Notes under the pieces: generated by a model
What the model was told of the DNA's origin: nothing
Seen by the model: only the letters and a program-made list of their open reading frames with translations
The model's database searches: none
Made by a program: the position numbers and the translations under genes
Part shown: one piece after another, positions 11,101 to 23,100 of the stretch
How the letters are laid out: every line of letters begins with the position of its first letter
Position numbering within the stretch: the stretch's first letter is position 1
DNA from: Gonatopus flavifemur
Taxonomy: Eukaryota; Arthropoda; Insecta; Hymenoptera; Dryinidae
Length of the DNA stretch: 64,000 bases
Assembly: GCA_018340375.1 (NCBI GenBank)
Contig: JAFFJZ010000003.1
Location: forward strand, 22,940,001 to 23,004,000
Direction of reading: 5' to 3'

Positions 11101-14100
11101 TAATTTTTCATCATCATGAATAAGAAAAATGGAAAATGAGAGAGGGGGTTGATGGACCAGGTTCCGTTTTCCATCCGATGAGAGGGCGCTTCGATGTTTA
11201 CTATCGATGGAACCCCGGCCGTGAGCTCTCTCATCTAGGGATCCTTTAATGAGGGATCGGACAATCAACTGCTGATAACGGATTGGTCGGCCGCCATTAG
11301 TGGGATAGGTACTGGTATTTATGAAAATATTCGAGATACATATTTAAAGTCAGCTTATTCATGTATAATACTTACAATTAAGTGAATCTGAAACATTCTT
11401 CGAACAAAGCATGTAAATACATTTGAGAAAAATGATTTTAATAAAATAACATACACTATGCATGCTTAACTAAACCATAGAAAAAACCGGAAGTATCCCA
11501 CTAATGGTGACTGATTGTCCGATCCCTCATTAAAGGATCCCTACTCTCATCTTCTCTCTGATACACATGATGAATAGGAGCAGTTTGCCACTGAGACTGC
11601 AGATGGCCTACTTAGCCGAATACGCAGCGCTTCCACTATCTGATCCTCTTTGGCTTGGCCCAGGGTGACACTCCCTTCTCAAGCGACAAATTGCGATAAC
11701 GCTCACCAGAATGTTGCTTGCTTCTATTGCGAGGGACAAACCAAGCATTCAATGAATATATAACCCATACAGCACCACAGATTTCAGTAATATTTCATAA
11801 ATATTCTTGAAACATTGCAGAAATAATTCAGAAATATTGCATTGAAATGTAAGATTAGCGGACATCTCAATATTTCTGAAAGAATTTTGAAACCTCGGTG
11901 TGACATGCAGCAATGTCATAGAAACATTTCAATGTTCCAGATGTTAGATTTCTGCAATCTTAATGAAATCTTCGGTGCTGTGTGGGAAGTCTCCTCTGAA
12001 GATTCCATGACTGAAGGAATTCTCCGACATTTATTTCCTTCATATCGAAATGACTGAATGGATGTTTTTTTTTTATTTTCAACTACAATAAAAAATTAAA
12101 ACGATCATTGGCGTGAGATAGGTGCAACACTGCCGCAAGATTACGACAGCGTTGGCTCTTCTCTGGCCAAAAAATTTTTCTACTGTTTCCCATTTATGAG
12201 GAATGCTATCACAACCCTATCCCCAGTGTTGAGTCTCTATTATAGAAACTATTGGGCTGAGGCTCGAATGATGTTATGATTTCAGAGTTGCACCATGCAT
12301 GGTAACCTAAGCTCGACCCATCTTGATGAGCCTAACGCCCATGGTAAATTTTCATCTGGGAAACGTTCATGTTTCAAAATTCGAATAAGCATTTTGTGAG
12401 TTGCGATATCTTTTAGACAGGTTCCAGATCACTACGCAACACTTTTAGACAACGTTCGAACCAATTCTATTGAAAAGTTCATCCAAAACATATCTTCAAC
12501 GTGATCTTGCATCTAAAAGATGTCTTGAAAACAAGTTTACAAATATCAACGTCCTATTAAGAAATACTTATTGTGTGCGGTGAATCATTGATTTTTCATA
12601 CTCATGCATTGATGTCGAATTCTCAAACACTTATTGCAGATCAGTTTTTGCGATAATTCATACGAATGAGATAAAAGACGTGGCCCAATACATTGAATGC
12701 TCATTGCGCCGAAAATTCATATTTCGAACACCTATAGACCGAAAGTTCATTATGTTGGAAACGATCAGATCCGTCAATCTTGTAAAATCCACAAAAAATT
12801 GGGATTTTCATTCAATCAGCTACATCTGGCATAGTAATCTTTCGGTCTATCAGCGATCGGATTGTAGATTTTCGGTGCAATGAGCATTCGGTGTATTGTA
12901 GGCTCACTGAAATCAAGTCATTCAACTTTGAGATATGTTATTAAATTTCATTATTCATGGAATGCTTTTTCCCTTCCTTTGTCTTTGATATGTACATCTG
13001 TGACGATCAAGGGGGGGGGTTCATACATACAGCCAATACGCTGATTCAGAAGTCAGGAATTTTTCCTACAAACATACCCCTTTGTAGTGTTGTTGCATCA
13101 TCGTTTCATTCTTATACCAACTTGGATAACCAACTAGTTTTTCAATGTCTTTCAATTTCTCGAGCAAAATCTCCTTTGTTTCTGCATCCAACCATTCTGA
13201 TCCTTCAACTTGTATTTCACATTCTCTTTGGATGTCATCGAGCATTTCTAAAACCTAAGAAATTGAGAAAATCCATATTCATTATATATTATGCCCCCAT
13301 ACGATGTATGGTACATGATCGCACTGGAAAAAAAAACCAAAGTTTTCCTCCAAGTTGGAAGAAACATTTTGATCTAAAAAATTTTGAATTTGGAGACAAA
13401 ACAGTGTTTTGTCCATCGACAGGATCACAGCGCTTCCCTCTAACGAGAAAGCAAAAGTATGGTTCCCGTAACGATCTAAAAGTATTTCAATTATAGCTAT
13501 CTTGATAGATGGTCAAAGTGACGATCCGTATTGTTGTCATAACTATACGGTACTTTTACCATCTGTGAAGTTAGCTATAATTGAAATACTCGTGGATTGT
13601 TTCAGGAACTATACTTTCTTTCATTGCAAGTTAAGGTATACCAGCGAGTGCTGGAGATGCAACGCGAGCAAAATCTTTTCTGACAAATTATTCGAAAACA
13701 AAGCAATAAAATCAAAATATCGCTCCGTACAGACCATTTTTATTGATTAAAAAAGGTCTGTACAGATCCATATTTCGATTTTATTGCTTTATTTACGTAC
13801 AATTTGTCAGAATAATTTGTCTTTTCCCAAAGAATGGTTCTTGTTGCGTCTTCAGGGGTCGCTGGTATCCCTTCAATGAATATAAATCACTTCAGAGTGA
13901 AAATCTGATGTTTAATCGCTGACAACGTTCACACAAAACCATCTCAAAAATACAAACCAGGGAAAATTCACTTTCGAAGGCCATAAAAGTCGAATTTTCA
14001 AAAGGTTCCTGGTTAAACATATTTTGTGTTAACCTTAGGTACACTGTTAAAAATTTCTTGAAATTTCATTCATTTTTCCAGTAGACTTGTGAATGAAATT

Positions 14101-17100
14101 TCCAATTCGTGGTGATTGAACTAGGAATTCAATTACACGTGATTGAATTTTCAATTTTTGCTATTTATATTATATTACCCATAAGAATATACCCGAAGAG
14201 AACATGAAGCTTCAGCGAACGTTCAGATCAGGTGTGTACAGATCGGGCCGGAGGTTCATTAGAGCTAACTTTTAGATTCACAAACGTTTGACAAAGGTTC
14301 TACGGACGTTGAAATGTCCGCCTCGAAATACGTTCAGGAAACATAGACGGAACGTTCGCTAAAGGTTCATCGAAGGTTTGACGAAGCTTTACAAAAATAT
14401 CTATACTTATATTAATTTTGAATAATTTATATGGAAAATAAATTAATTAATAAACATAAATGATTATAAATTAATCCAAGTATAGACATTTTTGTGAAGC
14501 TTCCTCAAACCTTCGATGAACCTTCAATGAACGTTCCATCTATGTTTCCTGAAAGTATCTTGAGGCGGACATTTCAACCTTCGTAGTACCTTCGACAAAC
14601 GTTTGTGAATCTAAAAGTTAGCTTTCATGAACCTTCGACCCAATCTATACAGATCTAATCTGAACGTTTGCTGAAGCTTCATGTTCTCTTCGGGTAGTTC
14701 AGTAACTGAATTTCCATTCATATGTGGTTGAAATTTGAAGAACTTCTTCAATCACGTGAGTGGAAATGGCTTCCATTACATGTGATTGAAGCTTCATGCA
14801 GAAATTTTCAACAGTGTAAACAAATCTTATCGGATACGAAAGCGCACTTATACCTCTTTTTTAGTATCTTCGGAGAAATGTTTTCTAATATATTCATATG
14901 CTATGGCATGCTCCGGTGATACTACGTCCAAACATTCTTCTTCCCTGCGAACAGAGTTTCACAAAAGTCAGTCAATTTGTCAAGACAGTCTACGCACAGA
15001 AGGAAGATGATTTGAAATCGGAGTTGTGTTGCAATCCCACAAGCCTGCGAAGTCAATTCTTAATGAGCATGTTCCATGTCTGAAATATGTCTTGTAGAAA
15101 TGTTGTAGAAGATTTTATTTCAATGCCCAGAAGACATTCCAAACAACATTTAAATAAGACATGTGTAAGGTAACTTTCATCCTTCCAGTTGAACTTCACG
15201 AGGCGGATATGCAGGCCTACTCTGACGGCGCAGACACATTCAATTCTTACCCAATAGTTGGAAGGGCGAGATCCATTTTAGATGCGCGTGTATGAAGAAT
15301 CCTATAAATTTAATTGAAACTCCCAAATCCCATGGGAATTTTCTCACCACTCGACAATCAATTACTGGATAAATACGGAAAATTCCTAACGCATTTATGC
15401 ATTGATCACTTCACATATATATATATATATATATATGGTGATGTTCTCATAAAAATGTTTCACAGTATTCGACATGCAGATTCTGTATAATTAATTGTAT
15501 TTTTCCAATTCACGAGAGAATTTTCTAGAAAGCAACTCATATGTACATAAACGTTGGGCCATTATTGATCCAAGATTGGCCGGGCTGGGCCAAGAATGAA
15601 CCGAAATTGGCCTAACATTCATGCACACATGGGAAGAAAAGATGATGAGCATTGAGTTCATAACATTTGTTACCTTTGTTGATCTCTCACCCTACGTGTC
15701 GAAAGTCCTTTGTACAGCCGGTTGTTCTTTGAGTTTGTCACATGTTTTGTAGTTGTAAGAGGGAAATCATTTACAAAAACCCAATGAATATAATTAACTG
15801 TAAGAGAAATTTGATTTTTTGTTGGAATTTTTCAACATTTTCTAATCCAATATTATTCAGAATTTGATAAAAGTATTTTTTCATCATAAAAATATTGTCA
15901 TAGGGCTGACCAATTGTTAGTTCTGGTGTTTCATCCAATAACTTGTTTAGACACTTGAAGTATTTTACCCTCTCGACCATTATTTGACTTCCTTCTATGC
16001 TCAGTCCGACTTCATTGAGTTCTTCGATTAATGTACCAGTCCAATCAACCTGCAGGATAGTAAAAAAGATTCTAGTGAAAAATAACCTTGCATTTTGTAA
16101 AATCAACGACATATGTCCTACTTTTGATTTTGAAGTATTTCGTGCTAGTTCGTCGTACCATTTTTGAAAATCGCTCAACATTATTCTTGTCCCATTAGAT
16201 GAAAGATGTCGTCTAATCTGTTGAATTCAAGGGATGATTGAGCATCTTATTGATGAGCTCGAATAATAGTTGGAACATTTTGGAGGATTCATTCGAACGC
16301 TGAGACTGCTGAATTGATAAATCCCGGGAAAAAAATGATCAGATCTGACCAGATCTAAATTTTGGTCAGATCTAAACAGATCTATTAAGATCTGAAAAAC
16401 TGCGATTTTGGCTTGTGTTTGTCACAATATATGTGCAAAATCAAATTCATATACAGACAGATATCACAAAATTTCTGACAATTGAACCAACAATTGCTTA
16501 TTAAGATTTAATCTAATATTCAATTCAGATCTAACCAGATGTGCCAAGATCTGATCAGATCTACTGAGATCTGAACAGATCTAATCTGATCTTTTGAACC
16601 AGATCTGACCAAAAATCAGATCCACTCAGATCTATTCAGATCTGAATAGATCTAATGATTTTTTCCTGGGATACCATGAAATGGAGTAAAAGTAAATGAT
16701 TTGAGATGAGATTGGACATTAATTTTCAATGCATCAATCTATGTCCTTCACCTTACGGAAGCTGCGTGCAAACATACCACTTTGATACAATCAATTCTGA
16801 ATTTCAAGAACTCAAAAAGAAATAGGAATCCAATTCTAAAGGAATAAAATATTACGAATAGAATTTCAAGTCTCGGGGCTCGACTTCTCTGTTCTTAATT
16901 CCACTTCAAATAATTGAAAATTCATTACCTCATATAAAGCTCTTTGGAATTCTACAATATCTAGGATTTGTGGAACCATTTGGTCTTTAGAAACCAGAGA
17001 ATCTCTTTCTTCAGCTAAAAATTGAGCAACTTTAAATATCCTTCGGGCGTGAGTTCTCATTCGAGAATTCCATGGCCTGTTTAGATTATAACAATATTCT

Positions 17101-20100
17101 TCTCCTTGTTCTTCTATTCCTTTAGGACTTCTTGATTCTCCATTCATGTGGGTGTTCTCTCCATGTTTCCCTTGTATCGTTGTGTTTTGCGTCATCCGTT
17201 CATAGATTTTCCCCACATGAGGTTCATTTTGGTTGGGTATTGCTAGATCAATTTTTTCATTATGATTTTCTCCTGCTGTATATTCATTTTTTAACAATTC
17301 CAATAAAAGCCTGTAAAGAATGAAAGTGAATCGAATCAAATGTCTACCAGTAGCATCGAAAATGTCCAATCAGAACGATAGTATCGAGAAGATTAACTTG
17401 GTCAGAATTCTGAATCAGAATTTGAAATCTCGAGAACACTGTTCAATCTGTTGATCATTGACAAAGAATTACGTGTTTCAAGTGTGTTTGAGAAAGAGCT
17501 AAGTACATTCGATTTTATTCGCCACCACGTAGCTTTTATTCCACGAGATTTCATTCGTAAATAATAACTTTCCTCACTTTCGCTTGTATATATATCTCAG
17601 TGTTCGAACTATTGATGCTCTAATCCTTTTCCAAGGTCAGGCTTACTCCCCTCTCTTAGACATTTCGCACGTCTACGTGCGTTAATTATCGCCCGTCGCC
17701 TCCACATAGAACCTCCACCGATCTATCTCATCCACCAATTTTCCACCTCAATTCTATGTGGAGGCGATGAATCCCATCGGTGATTGTCTTGTACAAGGGC
17801 GATTTTTACACATCAGAGTCGTGCCGCATGTCTTATGAGACGTGATTCATTTATATCATTCTCACGATTATCGCTTTCCGCCCAAAAGACATAGTTCCCT
17901 TTTGCTAATTATTCAACCGCGTGTACGAATTTATTAACCACTTTTGTACGAATTATGAACCAAACGAAGTTCATTCGCATCATCGCTCATACGCGATTGT
18001 ATGTGGTGTATATGACTCTTAGTTTGAAATAACACGTTTAATATGGATCTGTTATCAACTTTCACTGTGTCGCGAGTGATCTTTATTGAAACTATTATGC
18101 ATTTTATGTCCATCTCCGCAGTTTAGTGCACTTCAAATCAGTGTCCTTAGCTCTTTCTCAATACAATCCCGATTCCAAGGAACTGCAGTATCCTTGCCAG
18201 TGCCGGATTAATGGTTATCGAGGCCCCTGGGCGCTTGAGCATATGAAGCCCCTTGTAAGGAAATTTTTCTAGGGTATTCTCTTTTTTTTGAGCTTTGAAA
18301 AATTTGAGGCCCCCCAGGAGCTCGAGGCTCCTGGCCCAGGCCCATCTAGACCCATACATTAATCCGGCACTGATCCTTGCAATATCTTTCTCCTTCAAAG
18401 TGATGAAATTTCATCAATTCACTTTGAACATTACATACCCAGGAATCAAATCTTCTGAAAAAGGACGTGTAGAGGGGGAATTCTTACTATTATTATCGTT
18501 CCCGTCAGTTCTATTCCCATCACTATGACCGTTTTCCGTCTGCTTATCTTCATCATCACCATGAAAGGAATTCCATGGTAGCACGGCAGGGCGTGACTTG
18601 TTTATGAAATACACAAGCATAGAGTGAATAGTGAATTGAGGATACTGTAGTATGATATCATGGATTATCGAATGAAATATATTCTACCATCACAACATTG
18701 AGAGATTCTTCTCCATCCCGTTCTAAATAAAATGCATGAAAGCTAGTTCTCCCATAAAGTTTCATGTAATACTGTTCTACTCTCTGCCATGTGTACTTTT
18801 TTTCATCCCATTCCTCAGGTTCCATTATCAATGGCCAACCTCCATTTCTCGAAAGATCAGATATCATGGACTGGAGTCTTTCTTCCTGCACATCATCTTA
18901 AATAACAAACAATATAAGATGGAATCGTTCAATTGATCTTGCCAGTGTTGTAAGCTACGCTATTTGGCATAGAACCACCTAATTGAGCGTAGATGGCACT
19001 ACGTAGTTGTGTTCCGAAACTACACGAAATTATAATGAGATTGTAGAAATATGTAGCTTGGTGTGGAGACTAAAATAATTCACTTCATTAGAGAACTGCA
19101 TACCAGCTCAAGATTTGTACGACCTCGAATATCTCAACATTTCGTTTCAGCGTACTTCTTTGTCAAAGTAAATACTAGTCCAAGTGCTAGATCCAGGAGC
19201 TTTCCGAAGTGTTCGACCCGGGGCGTCTGGGGCGTGAACTACGGATACCTATTGATTCATTCCACGCCCCTGACACCACGGGTCACACACTTCGGAAAGC
19301 TCCCCAGAGAGGTAATAAATTGTGGTGAGGGTGCAGATTCTGCTCAGCAGGAAATTTTTTTACTCATCACACTCAAACAGGGCGTACTCGACCATGAGGT
19401 CCTCCTTGGATATACTGTAAAAAATTTCTATTGGAAACTTCCAGGTTTTCACTGGGCGTTATTAACCAGTACATTGGACTAGAAATTCCAGTACATTTGC
19501 TGGGATATCCCGGCGCATTCAACAGGATTTCACAGCAAAGATTGGAATTAAACAGTACAAAATCCATAAAATTTCAGAGAACGTACTGGAAATAAAACTG
19601 AAATTCTCCAGTACCAGGTGCACCTTATAGTTTCCAATTCCAGTACAGGCCTTTAACGGCTCATCAATGGCATTGCAGAACCATCAGTACCAATATATGA
19701 CTATTCTACACGGACAGAATGAGATTTGACTGGTTACGATCCTGGATTGTACTGAGCCCCATCTATAGTAAAAATTTTTCTCAGATAGAAACCAGCACGA
19801 TGTAAATTGTACTGAGTACCCACTACCGTCTGCGACAGTTCAATGTGAGATTGTACTGAGTACCATCTCGGATAGAACTGAGTTAAGCGTAAATTGTACT
19901 CAATACAATTTACATCGTAGTGGCATCTATCTGAAAAAAATGTTCACTATAGATGGGGCTCAGTACAATCCAGGATCGTAACCACTCAAATCTCATTCTT
20001 CCCGTGTACGCTAATGATACATTGTTAGAAATTTTTGCATGACGCTCCGATCACATGTAGTGGAAGCGATTTCCACTCACGTATTTGCAAAATCTCTTGA

Positions 20101-23100
20101 AATTTCTATTAACTGTGAAGGACAACTCTAGCGTGATAAGGATCAGTTTCTGGCAAGATTTAGCTCAAAAATATTTTCTCCACATCTGCGCGGGAAGCGA
20201 CTCTTTGTTGACTGGTTTTTGGGAAGAAAGTGATCAGTTCCAGACTAAAGTTGTCAAGCTGACCCATAAGACCGTGGGCAACGGATCGAAAATTTTCCTC
20301 CCAGCACTGATGCGGGAAAAAATGGTGTGTTCACCTCGGGGGAGGATTCAGACTTGTGTGATGTTTTCTCCTCGTCTCCGGCGCGGAGAAGGTCAACTTC
20401 ACATTTGTCCGAAATGACGTGTCTTCCCCTCTTGGTGAACAATATGCTGTTTTACAAGAGTGGTCCACGGGTTTTGAGGGAAAAGATATGAATTATGACT
20501 CACCAAGATTTACGCAGGATTTATATAATTTCCTTATTGATCTCAGTGCTGGAATATCATCTGGTTGAGGGTCGGAGTTCAGAATTTCTGTGTAGGAACA
20601 TACATTTACATAAATTGTTTTTCCGTCAATTCAATAATGGAATCAAAATAAGCATTTTTACTGCACGGAAAAAGATATACAAAGTGATGAATGTGCTTAC
20701 TTCTGTATAGGCAATGAATTCTCGTGTCATATATAAGATTTTGCGTATCGAAGTAAATGGAGATTTTTAATCTTTCAGAACTTCAATTATGAATCGACAG
20801 GAAATTTTCAGTCAATTGATAGGTTTTCTCTTGACGTACTCGAGGTAATACCAGCAACCCTTGAAGATGCAACCAGATCCGTTGGTTGGAAAAGGACACA
20901 ACCAAAACTATTCTGACAAATGACTCGAAAACGAAGGAATAAAATTAAAACATCACTTTGTACATATCTTCTTCAATCAATGAAGATGGTCTGTACAGAG
21001 CGATATTTTCCTTCCGTTGCTTTATTTTCGAATAATTTAACAGAAAAGATTTGGCTTGGATTGCATCTTCAGGGGCTGTTGGTATCCCCTTGATGACTCC
21101 ATGTACCCCAATAGGACAGGAAATCCAATGGACGTCGTAAGATGTCTAGTGGATGCCCGCGAATATCCCATAGACGTTCTGAACGTCTATAGAATTTCCT
21201 CGTGCTTATAAGGGACATATACATGAAGTTTTCTGTGAACAATTTTTCCCTTATCCTAACTGTAAGATTTTGATACTGGACCTTAAAATTCAGAATCATA
21301 TATTCTCTGTATACAGTTATTGAAGTTTGTATGAATATTGTATGAATTATATGTAATAAAAATCTTCACAATTTTTATCATGTATAATTAGTCCAGATCA
21401 GTGAGGCCAGATTCGAGACCGTTTTTACCCTCTCCATCGACCGCTTTCCCTTTCTCCCACCATGCGGAATAAGTTAGACGAGCGAGAAAGAGTGCCCACA
21501 CAACACTCGTTGTCTAAAAGATATCTCCAGAAATAATTAAGAACAATGCAAGAAGTCTTATGCAACATGAATAAACATCTTTTAGGAGTCTTAAACTGTT
21601 CTCACTTCTAAGAGATATCTTCAAGAACGTCTTCAAAAACCTTTGAGAAGTTTCTGAAAGATATCTTTGAGAACATTCGAAAAGGTTTCTGAAAACGTTC
21701 TTGCAGATATCTTTTAGAAGTAAAAACAGACTATGACTTCTAAAAGATATCTATCCATGTTGCATAAGACTTCTTGCATTGTTCTTAATTGTTTCTGAAG
21801 ATATCTTTTAGACAACGAGTGCTGTGTGGGTGCTAGTTACTCTTTCTCTCTCGCTCGCTCGACTTATTCCGCAAGGTGGGAGAAAGGGAAATCGGTCTCG
21901 GTCTCGAATCTGGTATCACTGGTTCAAATTCCATGTATTACCTTATAAAGATTTTATTAATCCTTGTATGAACTTCAATAATTATGTATCATGCATATGG
22001 AGCCTTCTTTGACAAATCGAACACTTTTTAGACGACCACCCTAGATTGATCAGGAAATTTTTTTATAGATGCCATATATGAAGTGAGGGGACACGATTTC
22101 CACTATTTTCAGAAATACACGTATTCGAAATGTTACCCATCTCCCAACTACAACAATTTTCAAACAATCATCACTCTGGTTCTATCCATCCTTGAAACTT
22201 GATTTGTTTTTTCAATTTGAAGGTAATGGAACGAACTTTACTTACAAGGAGGTACCAGTCACAAAAACTTGCAAATTCATATAGTTATAAGCAATTGAAA
22301 TGTTTAAAACGGATTTCCTCACTGTTACCCAAATCGTAGACACTGGAAGACATCGTTTTCCGTGTTCAATTTTCTATAAAAATCATCCTCTATATTAATG
22401 TAGTCTCTGCAAGAAGTGTTGAAGAAATATCAATTTGTTAGGAGCCACACGTTCAGCAATGACACGCTGAATCCGTGACATCCAAGACTGCACGCCTTGG
22501 AGCACTGTCCGTTTGATAGATGAATTTTATTCGTGTTATGAACAATTTTTTTTGTTACTAGTGTTTGAAAAACACGTGTTCGTGATGGGTAAGTGTAAAA
22601 TATCAAAATATATGTGTGACTTTTGAAAGATGAAAAGAGTATCGTCATGTGTTTCAAAATGAAGGGTACTTTTTTTATAAAAATTTTACATCAATTCTAT
22701 GATGAATCCTATACAGTACGATACATTCAGGACCCTCATTAAGAATTCATCGTTTCTCATCATTCTTTGTTGTGAACTTTGAGCGAGGTAGATTATAGGT
22801 CTTATCAGCTTTTACTCTCCTGATTTCTCTGGCGAGAAATTGTCTCAACTAATTTCACTTAATTGATTATGATCAATCACTTTCCTCAGTGCACAATTGG
22901 TGTTTATTATTTCAGACATAACTGTGGTTACTGTTACTAATTTGAATTTTTCAATGCTACAGTCCCTAACAGCACATCCACCGTGGATAAACGGAGATTC
23001 CACGCGAAGGCAACGTAGAAATATCCGGTGCTGTACGGGGTGTTTATTACCGGTTTATTTGGTTTTATTATGGTCTGTCTACATAGACAGAAAAACGGAG

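Noticed and set aside
12957..13496. 179-codon plus-strand open frame
   Set aside because: It overlaps peptidase exon 9 on the opposite strand, which has conserved M13 motifs and correct splice sites; the plus-strand frame is a shadow.
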